Notes under the pieces: model-generated
The model's input: the letters and a program-made list of their open reading frames with translations, nothing else
Databases searched by the model: none
What the model was told of the DNA's origin: nothing
In this document: piece after piece, positions 26,589 through 35,077 of the stretch
How positions within the stretch are numbered: the stretch's first letter is position 1
How the letters are laid out: every line of letters starts with the position of its first letter
Translations under genes and position numbers: made by a program
Assembly: GCA_019359675.1 (NCBI GenBank)
Contig: JAHHGX010000074.1
Coordinates: 1-64,000, forward strand
Length of the DNA stretch: 64,000 bases
Reading direction: 5' to 3'
From: Calothrix sp. FI2-JRJ7
GTDB lineage: Bacteria > Cyanobacteriota > Cyanobacteriia > Cyanobacteriales > Nostocaceae

Positions 26589-28119
26589 TTTGATTTACGT
26601 ATACTTCGACTTCTCTACCAGCAGGTAAAAACCAAATATTGCTGCGTTGAGTCATTTGTGAAATTGCTTGTTGATTACGCTGGGCAATTTGGGGAACTAT
26701 GGTACTTATACCACCTTCGGCGACACCAGCTAAAATGTTGCGTCTATTGTTATTGTTGATTGTAGTAATACCAGTGCTGTTGTTAGGATAAGAAATTACA
26801 GTGTCGTTACGGTTAATTAATTCCGCAGCTTTACCAAGACCTCCTAGAAAGAATAATCCTGCATCCATCCCAGCTATTGACCCTCCTTTGCTGCGATATT
26901 GGTTTGCTACTAATGGTTTACCTTCGCGCGCGCGGATTATGATTGAATTTTCGGGTAAAGTTTTTTCTGATATAGTGTTACGGTTACGGGTTACTAGTTT
27001 AGTAACGTTGAGTTGAAGTAAACCTTGTTCGGAAATTGAACGAATTTCTGCTAATAGTTCGGTGTTAACGGGTAAAGCTATTTTATTATCTGTAGATTTG
27101 AGAGGTTCTCGCAAACGCACTACAAATACAGGTTTTCCGGTATCGTTTTTATCGCTGTTAGTCGAACGGGTGGTTTCTCCAAATACTGCGGTGGCAAATA
27201 CTGCTTTTACTGTACTACCTACTGCTACTGCTACTCGCGCTTGTGATGTTGGTGTTGGTGTTGGTGTGGGTGTTGGTGTGGGTGTTGCTGCGATAGTTGG
27301 TGTCGGAGTCGATATTATTGCTGGTGTGGGTGTTGGTGTTACTGGTATCACTGGTGATGGTGTGGGGGTTGGTGTAGGAGTGTTGCTAGCTACTGTGTCT
27401 TTTTTGTAGTAGTCGTTTAATTCTGCTAGTTTGACTAAATCTTGAAGTGAGTCTGGTGTAATTTGTGGGGTTGCTTGAATTGTTGGTTTGGGTGTAGGTT
27501 TTGCGGTTGCTTGGGGTCTTTGGGGTTGAGTTTGGGGTGCGGGTATGGTGACTATACGTATACGTTCACGTATACGTTCTGGTTGTGGTTGCACACGCGG
27601 TGGTGTGTAGTTAGTTGCTATGTTGGGGTTTGGGATTAGTCGTACTCTATTTGTAACTATTGGTTGAGTTCTAACAGGTGTTTGTGGTGTTGGTTTGGAA
27701 GATATTGGTAATGGGTTCCTAAGTTTTTGCTGTGCTGCTTTGACTGCTTGTGCTTGTTCGGTTAATGCTAGTTTTGTTTTTAAATCTTCGACTTGTGACT
27801 CTAGTTGTGGGGTGGGTTGGAGTGTTGGTTGCGCTTGTGCGGTAATGATATTGGCTTTTGGTTTTTGATTGCCTGGGTTCATTATTTGTGATAAAAATAA
27901 ACCCGCTACTAATACTACAGCGAATGTGCCGGCGCCGACTAAGCCTAGTTTTGCGAAGGGACTTGCGGATAGGGGTTGTTTGGTTTGTTGTTCTTGGGGT
28001 TCTGGTTGTATAGTGTTTTCTGGTTGGTTGTTAGTTGGATGTTTTGTTTCTAGTCCTACTAACTTTGACATTCTTGCTTCCCAGTCAGAGGCGTCTTGGG
28101 TGTTTGGTAGTTTATTCAT
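26575..28119 (-). CDS. VirB10/TrbI-like T4SS protein
   Basis: This 514-residue protein is cytoplasmic for 50 residues, has a membrane helix (about 52-75, GLVGAGTFAVVLVAGLFL), then a long Pro/Thr/Gln-rich periplasmic linker (about 85-295) with TPTPTP tandem units, then a C-terminal VirB10-like domain (about 300-514). That domain has GSTVKAVFATAVFG, FVVRLREPLKS and LPVNTELLAEIRS and ends near FLPAGREVEVYVN. The topology and linker match the VirB10/TrbI family, which spans the envelope in T4SS. It is the last gene of the VirB-like series. The C-terminal match is by recollection. Confidence 0.75.
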   Translation of the reverse strand: MNKLPNTQDASDWEARMSKLVGLETKHPTNNQPENTIQPEPQEQQTKQPLSASPFAKLGLVGAGTFAVVLVAGLFLSQIMNPGNQKPKANIITAQAQPTLQPTPQLESQVEDLKTKLALTEQAQAVKAAQQKLRNPLPISSKPTPQTPVRTQPIVTNRVRLIPNPNIATNYTPPRVQPQPERIRERIRIVTIPAPQTQPQRPQATAKPTPKPTIQATPQITPDSLQDLVKLAELNDYYKKDTVASNTPTPTPTPSPVIPVTPTPTPAIISTPTPTIAATPTPTPTPTPTPTSQARVAVAVGSTVKAVFATAVFGETTRSTNSDKNDTGKPVFVVRLREPLKSTDNKIALPVNTELLAEIRSISEQGLLQLNVTKLVTRNRNTISEKTLPENSIIIRAREGKPLVANQYRSKGGSIAGMDAGLFFLGGLGKAAELINRNDTVISYPNNSTGITTINNNNRRNILAGVAEGGISTIVPQIAQRNQQAISQMTQRSNIWFLPAGREVEVYVNQTMQF

Positions 28120-28175
28120 GATTTTATGTGTTTTTTATTTTACCTTATTACGCGCAGAGGGCACAGAGAGGGTAG

Positions 28176-28235
28176 GGTGCGTCAAAGCTATTACAATCTT
28201 CAATAAAAATAAAAATTGATCTGCTTTGACGCACC
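28176..28235. repeat. Palindromic repeat (GGTGCGTCAAAGC arms)
   Basis: GGTGCGTCAAAGC (28176-28188) and GCTTTGACGCACC (28223-28235) are exact reverse complements around a 34-bp AT-rich loop, with GGTAGGG just before the left arm. It lies between the VirB10-like gene and the upstream VirB8-like gene; the right arm directly abuts the TAA stop of the latter. Related arms (GGTGCGTGACGCT, GGTGCGTGAAAGC) flank the other end of the cluster at 35745-35920. Confidence 0.85.
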
Positions 28236-28889
28236 TTACGAGCAGTTTTTATCGTTGATGTCGCAAACGTTATATATTTGTAGTCTTGCTTCTCCTAGAC
28301 GGGAGACTGTTATGTTTAGTGGTACTGGTAAATTTGGTAGTGAGGCAAACGGCGCCTCTACTGCTTGTACTAAAATTTGTTTATTAAAGGGGATTGTTTT
28401 TCCTAATTTATCAGAGTTGGTGAAGATGATTTGATTGGCGATTATTTCAACTTTCCATCTGCCCTCACTTATTTTAGTAGGTTGCCCAATAGTTTGGATG
28501 ACTAAAACGTTTTCGGTACCCTGACTCAATGTTTCTGAAGGACTAATTATTGATTCTAATTTCGGCTTTAAGTTATCGTTGACTAAAACAGAAGTAGTTT
28601 GCCAAACCATTCGTGGTTGTTGCTGCTGTGACCAAGTGAGCATTAAAGTCATTGTTTCACCCACAAACCGTCTTATTGTCTCCGGATACCTTTCCATATC
28701 AGGTTTTGGGTCTACACTTATCGCACGTCCATCAATTAACTGCACCAAACTTTGAGGAGTTAAGCGCTGTTGCAACTCCTGTAACAACGACCAATGAAAC
28801 GTCAACAACAAAAAAGTAAACAAATGTAACCCAAACGTTGCTACAGTAAACAACGGCAAAAAACTACTTCTCTTAACCTCTGATTTCAT
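28236..28889 (-). CDS. Single-TM periplasmic protein, VirB8/VirB9 position (paralogue 2)
   Basis: This 217-residue protein has a short cytoplasmic N-terminus, one membrane helix (about 10-35) and a periplasmic domain. It shares FGLHL, LVQLIDGRAI, PETIRRFVGETMTLM and IIFTNSDKLGKTIPFNKQIL segments with the neighbour at 29343-30170, so the two are paralogues. Single-helix topology and position in the operon suggest VirB8-like, but the sequence match is weak. The frame opens at 28985 inside a repeat; the ATG at 28889 has a good ribosome-binding site (GGGAGAGG). Confidence 0.7.
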   Translation of the reverse strand: MKSEVKRSSFLPLFTVATFGLHLFTFLLLTFHWSLLQELQQRLTPQSLVQLIDGRAISVDPKPDMERYPETIRRFVGETMTLMLTWSQQQQPRMVWQTTSVLVNDNLKPKLESIISPSETLSQGTENVLVIQTIGQPTKISEGRWKVEIIANQIIFTNSDKLGKTIPFNKQILVQAVEAPFASLPNLPVPLNITVSRLGEARLQIYNVCDINDKNCS

Positions 28890-28940
28890 CACCTCTCCCT
28901 GTGTGAACTCTGTGTCTCTGTGGTAAAAAATATTATAATT

Positions 28941-29126
28941 GTCATGAGTCGCGAACGTTAACGCAGTTTTCCCGCAGGGTAGCATCTAAATAATATTAAT
29001 ATAATTGTCATGAGTCGCGAACGTTAACGCAGTTTTCCCGCAGGGTAGCATCTAAATAATATTAATATAATTGTCATGAGTCGCGAACGTTAACGCAGTT
29101 TTCCCGCAGGGTAGCATCTAAATAAT
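28941..29126. repeat. Tandem direct repeats, 66-bp period, array A
   Basis: Units starting GTCATGAGTCGCGAACG at 28941, 29007 and 29073 are essentially identical (two full, one partial), each with ACGCAGTTTTCCCGCAGGG. Units abut directly with no unique spacers, so this is not CRISPR. The array lies in the 453-bp gap between the two VirB8-position paralogues. Confidence 0.9.
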
Positions 29127-29140
29127 CTACAAGTTATATA

Positions 29141-29335
29141 GATTCTTCGCTACGCTCAGAATGACAGTTTAGAGATTCTACCCTCCGGGAAAACTCCGTT
29201 TACGCTACGCTCAGAATGACAGTTTTAGAGATTCTACCCTCCGGAAAAACTCCGTTTACGCTACGCTCAGAATGACAATTTATAGATTCTACCCTCCGAG
29301 AAAACTCCGTTTACGCTACGCTCAGAATGACAGTT
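29141..29335. repeat. Tandem repeats, 55-56-bp period, array B (inverted relative of A)
   Basis: Units starting GATTCTACCCTCC at 29174, 29230 and 29285, preceded by one shortened unit from 29141, each carry GCTACGCTCAGAATGAC. The reverse complement of the unit core (GGAGTTTTCCCGGAGGGTAG) matches the array A core (GCAGTTTTCCCGCAGGGTAG), so A and B are inverted relatives that can pair. A similar string (GATTCTGAGCGAAGCG) is at about 16453-16484. Confidence 0.88.
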
Positions 29336-29342
29336 TACAATT

Positions 29343-30170
29343 TTACTTAATAAAAGTCTGGTCATTCTTCAAATTCCCACAAGACTTATCCTGACTCAAA
29401 CCAGTATACTCATCCACCAAACATAAATTTCTAATCTCATAAATTTCCAACTTATCAGCACGAACACTATAAATAGCTTTTTGTAAATCAGTCTTCATAC
29501 TTTGTGGATACCCAAAAGCATCAACCGAACGCACAAGCAAATCCTTATTAAAGGGAATTATCACACTGCGGTTATCAGACTGTTTTTTCTGTATTAAATC
29601 TGCCACCATTCCAACTTGCCACTTACCAGGAGCAATTTTCTTAGGTGGATATATCCTTTTAACCGCTAACCGTGACACAATAGCTTGACTCTTGTTATTT
29701 AAAAAAACTTCAGGTGGAGTCATTTCTGCTATCTTTTCCAAAAACCCCTTACGGAAATCTTCAGATAAAGCAAACCCAGCAACCCAACTAGTAGTACTAA
29801 TTTTTTGATTCCCTTTTCCTGTTGGTACTGATATACCCGCATCTGGTTTAGGTTGTGTTGCTTCTTCGATAGACTGTGGTGGTAACTTTCCTGACCAGGT
29901 AAACATCAACGACATAGTTTTATTTACAAACTGACGTATCGTCTCAGGTTCCGGTTCTAAGTTAGATTTAATTTCTTGCGAATTTATATCTACCGTTTTA
30001 CCATCTATCATCTGCACGAAATTCGGGGGTTTCTGTAAACTCAACGAGCGAATGTTTAACCCCTGTAACACCAGCATCGATAAAGCTAATAGATGTAACC
30101 CAAAAGTTGTAAACGCAAAAATCGTTAGAACGCTTGTTTTAGCTTTTTTCTTTTCGAGTAAACGAACCAT
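29343..30170 (-). CDS. Single-TM periplasmic protein, VirB8/VirB9 position (paralogue 1)
   Basis: This 275-residue protein has one N-terminal membrane helix (about 15-37, VLTIFAFTTFGLHLLALSML). A periplasmic domain with PNFVQMIDGKTVDI, PETIRQFVNKTMSLMFTWS and VIIPFNKDLLVRSVDAFG follows. It is paralogous to 28236-28889. It sits between the VirB6-like gene (14 bp apart) and the paralogue, exactly where virB8 lies in virB operons. VirB8-like topology is the main support; sequence support is weak. Confidence 0.7.
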   Translation of the reverse strand: MVRLLEKKKAKTSVLTIFAFTTFGLHLLALSMLVLQGLNIRSLSLQKPPNFVQMIDGKTVDINSQEIKSNLEPEPETIRQFVNKTMSLMFTWSGKLPPQSIEEATQPKPDAGISVPTGKGNQKISTTSWVAGFALSEDFRKGFLEKIAEMTPPEVFLNNKSQAIVSRLAVKRIYPPKKIAPGKWQVGMVADLIQKKQSDNRSVIIPFNKDLLVRSVDAFGYPQSMKTDLQKAIYSVRADKLEIYEIRNLCLVDEYTGLSQDKSCGNLKNDQTFIK

Positions 30171-30183
30171 TTGTCACACCTCG

Positions 30184-31212
30184 CTAAACTCTATCTCGAA
30201 CTAATGCACCCGTATAGCTAATGGCATTAAATATCGCAAACCCTCCTGCACCTGCTATAACTAGAGAAACAATAGGCGCCAATAAACCAAGAAAAATCAT
30301 AAACCACATCAAGTCAGGGTCAGTATTGGCATTTTGTCCTGGCCCGTTGACAATGACTGCGGCTGTTATTATGGCGATAATATTAAAAGATATTTTAGAA
30401 ATTCCTAAACATAGAAATCCTGTTAACCATGCAAAAATTGGTTTACCTGCAACTGGTAGTAATGAACCTCCTACTGCGAGTGGACCTAAAGCAGCTACTA
30501 ACAACATCGTAGCTTCGATCAGGTTCTGAAATGCATACTGTAATGAAATAAAAAAGTTTTTAATAATCGTTTGCATTGTCGAACCAAGCAATGCGTTAAA
30601 AGTGCTTTCTGATACAGCCCCTTGACTATAAGCAATTTGAGTTACTTTAGTCTCTAAGCGGTCTATCCAAATTTGATTCCCGTATAAATTCCGATATTCT
30701 TGCCAAAGTAAGCTAGCTTTTTCACTTGCTTTTACTAAGCATTGAGTTTGCTGTTCTCCCAAAAGTGACCCACATGGACGCAGTAAAGACCCCGCTATTT
30801 CTTCACCAGTACTCATGTTTAAAGCTTGCTGATATATTTTATTCGCGTCTGCTGTTGTGATAATTTGCTGGTTGACTGTATTGAGTAAATTCCTAACTCC
30901 TAGTGTCAGGTTAGATAATGCACTCCCAGTTCCTGTGTTCGTAAGTAATAATACTATAATAAACGGCCATATTAAAGCTGATATTGGTCGCGAATAGTCA
31001 CTATATATTAAATCTTTGAGCCATTGGAACATGAAAAATAATAATGTACCAACTGCAAAAAATATACCTAGGTTTGTTAAGGCGCCGTAAAAGCTATTAT
31101 TACTTTGTAATAAATCTAACCACTGTTTGTCCCATGCTTCGGCGATACTCTTTGCTGTAGTGGCGCCGCTACCTATTACATTATCTATACCAGTTTGGGC
31201 TAAATAAAACAT
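30184..31212 (-). CDS. VirB6/TrbL-like polytopic membrane protein
   Basis: This 342-residue protein has about six membrane segments. A central periplasmic loop (about 130-210) contains two Cys in GSLLGEQQTQCLVKA, and a C-terminal helical block contains ATMLLVAALGPLAVGGSLLP, WLTGFLCLGISKISFNIIAI, and PDLMWFMIFLGLLAPI. The GPLA...F.W/LTGF..L.I.KI arrangement is characteristic of VirB6/TrbL pore proteins. It is 2 bp from the upstream VirB5-like gene and 14 bp from the next, so the operon is tightly coupled. Confidence 0.75.
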   Translation of the reverse strand: MFYLAQTGIDNVIGSGATTAKSIAEAWDKQWLDLLQSNNSFYGALTNLGIFFAVGTLLFFMFQWLKDLIYSDYSRPISALIWPFIIVLLLTNTGTGSALSNLTLGVRNLLNTVNQQIITTADANKIYQQALNMSTGEEIAGSLLRPCGSLLGEQQTQCLVKASEKASLLWQEYRNLYGNQIWIDRLETKVTQIAYSQGAVSESTFNALLGSTMQTIIKNFFISLQYAFQNLIEATMLLVAALGPLAVGGSLLPVAGKPIFAWLTGFLCLGISKISFNIIAIITAAVIVNGPGQNANTDPDLMWFMIFLGLLAPIVSLVIAGAGGFAIFNAISYTGALVRDRV

Positions 31213-31214
31213 AG

Positions 31215-32006
31215 TTAAGGTTTTCGACCGAATAAGTCAGTTTGAGATGTGGTACGCAAAAGTCGCGCTGCTTCGGTTGAGTTATCGACTCGACGCGCAC
31301 GGTTTGTGTCTTCTATCTGCTCTCCGATACTGGCTAGGTTTAGGTTTGAGTATTGTAAAAGCTGGTTTTCGTGAATTGTTTGTGCAAGCGTTTCGGCGAT
31401 GATTTTTGATTGGTCACGCTGAATTCTAATTTGCTGTAATGTTAAATTGGATTGATTTATGGCGTTGAGTAAGGTTCCGATGAGTGGGTTGTTACTACTA
31501 ATTTGAGTAAGTTGACTAACTTGATTCTGAGCTTCGCTAACAAAATCTTGGTTGATTTTATCTGCTTCTTCGCTGAATGCGTCTATATTTTTTAATTCTC
31601 TTTCGATGTTTTGAAGTTTAATTTTTGTTCGTAGTTGTCCGTTGTTGCCTAATGTACCAGCAGCAGAACTGCGAAATATTAAACGGTTCATTTCGTTGCC
31701 GAAAACTCTTGAGTTGATTAGGGGGTTTGTTTCATAGTTGCTGGATAATAAGTTTATGTTGATGTCGTTGCTAAGTATTTCTCCGGCGCCTAGTGGGTTA
31801 GGGATGTTGAGTTCTCCTGTGGCGCCTGTTATAGCGCTTTGGCTTTGTATTTGTAAGGGGTTTAGTTCATTAAGGTTGTTTCTAAGATGGTTTTGTAGGT
31901 CTGCTGAGTAGGATTGAAAGTCTGTCCATACTTGCCCTAGTTGTGCGGTGGCTGGTAAGGTAATAATGAGGGAGAGAAAAGAAGTAATTATAAAGATTTT
32001 TTTCAT
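31215..32006 (-). CDS. VirB5/TrbJ-like secreted coiled-coil protein
   Basis: This 263-residue protein has a clear signal peptide (residues 1-21; cleavage likely after PATA before QLGQVW), then a mostly helical, Gln/Asn-rich mature protein with a long C-terminal coiled coil (about 130-240). In VirB operons this position holds VirB5/TrbJ, a periplasmic or pilus-tip protein with the same signal-plus-helices plan. Gene order is the strongest argument; there is no motif I can point to. Confidence 0.65.
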   Translation of the reverse strand: MKKIFIITSFLSLIITLPATAQLGQVWTDFQSYSADLQNHLRNNLNELNPLQIQSQSAITGATGELNIPNPLGAGEILSNDININLLSSNYETNPLINSRVFGNEMNRLIFRSSAAGTLGNNGQLRTKIKLQNIERELKNIDAFSEEADKINQDFVSEAQNQVSQLTQISSNNPLIGTLLNAINQSNLTLQQIRIQRDQSKIIAETLAQTIHENQLLQYSNLNLASIGEQIEDTNRARRVDNSTEAARLLRTTSQTDLFGRKP

Positions 32007-32013
32007 ATAAAAA

Positions 32014-34755
32014 TTAAGACGGTTTTCTTAGGGATGTAATTAGTTGATGTGCGAATTTTGATATTGCTTCGTATTTGTCGGGGTATTTTTTCATAATTAT
32101 GTTTCGCGCGTTTTGTTCGTTGGGGTTATTGGCTACTACTGCTAGTTGTTCGTATCCTGGATAGTAACGGCAAAAGGTATATATACCGTTATTATCTAAT
32201 AACCATTGGCTGTATACTCCTTCTTTTCTTGGAAAAAAGCTTTCTGATGCGTTGCGTGAGATGATTTCGCGTGGGTATTTTAATATGTCTACAAAGCTAT
32301 CTATCGCAACGGGTTGGATACGTCCAACTAGTCTTGTTGTTAAGTTTTGTAATATCTTAGATGCAGCTTTTGATTTGGCGATAGTGTCCGGGTCTTGGGC
32401 TGATAAAATAACTCTTATTCCTGCTTTGGCGCCGTTGGCACATATTCTACCAACAAGATTGGCGATTTGCTCGAATTCAAACAAGATTGGCGCCTCGTCG
32501 ATGAAGAATATTGATGCTGGGTTACTAAGTGCGCGACGTAATGCTGCTGAGTATGCGCTCAATGATAATATTGCTGCGTCTTCACTATCTGATAAATTTC
32601 GTAGAGCAAATACTAATAGTTGAGCATCGGTGGGAAAGCTCGATGGTGCTGATATTGCTTGTCCGACTCGACTCGATAACCAAAACCGCAACCGCAAACG
32701 AATTTGACTAAGTGCGTCTTCAACTCGCTGACTCATTGCGTCCAGTTGTAAATGTTCGGGTGAACAAAAGTAGAGAAAATCTTGTAAGGTTGGTGTTTTT
32801 TGCCATGCTGTAGTTCCAAACCCTCCTTCCATTGCTGTTCTATATCTTTGTTTTATCCCCTCGTCGGCAAAGAATGCTGTTAATGCAATATTTAATAGTG
32901 AGCGTACTGTTTGTGATAACAATGGGTTGTCGGTTTCGGCGCCTAATACCATTGTCATGAGTGCCGATTCGAGGAAAGCTGTATAATCTAGCTGACGGTC
33001 GCGTTGTTCTTCTGGTGATAATAAGCGTAGGTCTGGCTGCTCAAATAAATTGTTCGATTGCTTTGATATGTCAAAATAGGCGCCTCCTTCTATAAACTGT
33101 GTGTAGTCAGTAAATGTTGATGTTCCATCGGGTTTAGGAAAATCTAAAGCAACTACTGGTATATTATGTGCTAAAGCTTGCGTTAATATCCCTGATACTA
33201 ATACTGATTTACCTGCGCGTGTTGTGGCAAATAAAGCTAAGTTCTTATGTTCATTAAATAAATCTAAATGTATCGGTGTCCCACCTTCTTCTGCGATTAA
33301 TTCAAACCCGTACTTGTCACTGGGTTTGGTCAGCACTAAAGGCATTAAACCAGGAACTTCGCTGGTTAAATATAATTGGCGCCGATTAAATGGTTTCGCT
33401 AATAATTTTTCCCATACAATTGGTAAAGTTTGTAGCCATATTTTCCAAGTGTACTGAGTTTCTCTTACTACTTCTGCTGGACGTTGAAAGCAATTTTCTA
33501 TATATCTCGTTGCTTCGTCTAGTTGTTCGACGGTGGAACGATGGACGAAAATAACTACTCCTGCGTAAATTGGTACGGCGCCTTCGTATAATTGTTCTTG
33601 CGCTGCTACTGATTTTCTTAACTTTAACTGAGCATTAACGTCAATCGTTTTACTTTTTTCTTGAGCCATTAATGCGGTCATATTCGACTGCTTTAACACT
33701 CGCTGTAACGTTGTTTTGACCAAAGCTGGGTTTGCCGCAGTGAGTTGACAAAATACTTCTGTGTCTACAACCGTTTCACGTGCTAATAATTCCCATAAAT
33801 ATCGTAACTGCGCTGTTTTATTCTGCCAGCTACCAGGTTTTTCTAGAAATGTTAAGGCGCCTATATAATTATCTTTAACATGAATCCAACGACGGTCTGC
33901 ACAGGGTATACTTGATTTGATTAATAGTGTTGTACTATGAATATTTTCTAATAGTAGTTTAGTACTTGCTAAATCAGAATGAACTTCTTCGTTGAGTCCA
34001 TTTTCATCGAATGTAAGCAACTGCGGAATAGGGATGGGTGGATTATTATTAAAACGGCGCCAAATTTCACTCCAAAGTTGTTCAGTAGTCAAAGGTCGAA
34101 TATCGAGTGCCATTTTATTGGCTAATACTTGCTCCCAGCGACAAAATCCTTGAAAAGCATCGGCAATAATAGCTTCGAGTCGCTGATTCTCGACTTCTGC
34201 GACTTCTCCCTTGAATTTAAGCCAGAATAATTCAGCTTTGGCTAAAATTCGTTCTATCCAATCACTTGTATTAGTCGAATTGCTTTCCACTGTATAAGTG
34301 ACATAAATTCGTAGAAATTTTGGCTTGCGAACACCATTACTCGTAAGTTCTTGAATACGCGCGCGTTCTGCGAGCAGTAAATATTTTATATCTTTTGAGG
34401 GGACATTTTTAATTAGAGACGCAAGTTCTTCTTGCCGTTGAGCATCTGAACTAAACGAACCAAGGTGAAAAGTAATTTGCTCGTTGACGGGGATATCCTT
34501 TAAACCAGCTTCGATATTACCAATGATTTGGTCGATTTGTTCTGTTCTCAAAGTCGTATGAATACCACGACACTCAAAACCGAAGACAAAGCATAATCTA
34601 TCCTTTTGAGTTCCTTGTGTCAAAATATAGGCGCCAATATCGCGTCCACCTAGTGAAATCCGCAACATTGTAGCCAAATTGAGCGCATCCTCAAACGGAG
34701 TTAATCTTTCACTTCCTGTTCCTTCGACGCTTTGCTTTCCGATTTTTTCCTTCAT
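32014..34755 (-). CDS. VirB4-like T4SS ATPase
   Basis: This 913-residue cytoplasmic ATPase has a large N-terminal domain (about 1-440) followed by the VirB4/TraC-type motor. Walker A is ATTRAGKSVL near residue 513 (first Gly replaced by Ala), Walker B is IFFIDEAPILFEF near 752, then VILSAQDPDTIAKS, the usual VirB4 sensor region. The motif HLDLFNEHKNLALFATT directly before the P-loop fits the family. Its start codon lies inside the 3' end of the VirB3-like gene (47-bp overlap). It is the longest gene of the cluster and the one that most firmly names it. Confidence 0.85.
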   Translation of the reverse strand: MKEKIGKQSVEGTGSERLTPFEDALNLATMLRISLGGRDIGAYILTQGTQKDRLCFVFGFECRGIHTTLRTEQIDQIIGNIEAGLKDIPVNEQITFHLGSFSSDAQRQEELASLIKNVPSKDIKYLLLAERARIQELTSNGVRKPKFLRIYVTYTVESNSTNTSDWIERILAKAELFWLKFKGEVAEVENQRLEAIIADAFQGFCRWEQVLANKMALDIRPLTTEQLWSEIWRRFNNNPPIPIPQLLTFDENGLNEEVHSDLASTKLLLENIHSTTLLIKSSIPCADRRWIHVKDNYIGALTFLEKPGSWQNKTAQLRYLWELLARETVVDTEVFCQLTAANPALVKTTLQRVLKQSNMTALMAQEKSKTIDVNAQLKLRKSVAAQEQLYEGAVPIYAGVVIFVHRSTVEQLDEATRYIENCFQRPAEVVRETQYTWKIWLQTLPIVWEKLLAKPFNRRQLYLTSEVPGLMPLVLTKPSDKYGFELIAEEGGTPIHLDLFNEHKNLALFATTRAGKSVLVSGILTQALAHNIPVVALDFPKPDGTSTFTDYTQFIEGGAYFDISKQSNNLFEQPDLRLLSPEEQRDRQLDYTAFLESALMTMVLGAETDNPLLSQTVRSLLNIALTAFFADEGIKQRYRTAMEGGFGTTAWQKTPTLQDFLYFCSPEHLQLDAMSQRVEDALSQIRLRLRFWLSSRVGQAISAPSSFPTDAQLLVFALRNLSDSEDAAILSLSAYSAALRRALSNPASIFFIDEAPILFEFEQIANLVGRICANGAKAGIRVILSAQDPDTIAKSKAASKILQNLTTRLVGRIQPVAIDSFVDILKYPREIISRNASESFFPRKEGVYSQWLLDNNGIYTFCRYYPGYEQLAVVANNPNEQNARNIIMKKYPDKYEAISKFAHQLITSLRKPS

Positions 34756-35077
34756 GATTTCTCAGGATGCTGTGATAACGGGCAAATCCTCTAGTCCAAG
34801 TCGGAACACCGATAAACTTACTTAAAAAGCGCCAACTTTTACCTCCTGTGAGTATCCACCAAGTGGCAATTCCCCATGTCGCAACTAATGCAGTCCACAA
34901 CCATCTTTGAAACCCATCTTGAAATAAACCTCCAAAAATACCGTTGATAATGAAATAAGAAGCTAAAGCAATAATCGTCCAAGGCAGCACCTGGTCAGCT
35001 GGTATAGGTCCCAACGAAGGCTGACTACCGAGTATTCTATTAACTGGACGAAAATCCTTATCTTTATCTTGACTCAT
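34709..35077 (-). CDS. VirB3-like small membrane protein
   Basis: This 122-residue protein is cytoplasmic for about 35 residues, has two membrane helices (about 32-50 and 60-80), and a Lys/Arg-rich C-terminal tail ending RKAKRRRNRK. Position directly before virB4, with the genes overlapping by 47 bp, and the two-helix plan match VirB3, which often pairs with VirB4. No strict sequence motif, so the call rests on context. Confidence 0.6.
   Translation of the reverse strand: MSQDKDKDFRPVNRILGSQPSLGPIPADQVLPWTIIALASYFIINGIFGGLFQDGFQRWLWTALVATWGIATWWILTGGKSWRFLSKFIGVPTWTRGFARYHSILRNHEGKNRKAKRRRNRK

Noticed and set aside
27062-27409. Plus-strand GVGVGVG-rich frame opposite the VirB10-like gene
   Set aside because: It is the complement of the Thr-Pro tandem linker of the real minus-strand gene.
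28216-28434. Plus-strand frame at the 3' end of the VirB8-position gene
   Set aside because: It is opposite a better-supported gene and starts in the palindromic repeat.
28941-29335. Possible CRISPR array
   Set aside because: The units abut without unique spacers and have 55-66-bp periods; no cas genes are near.
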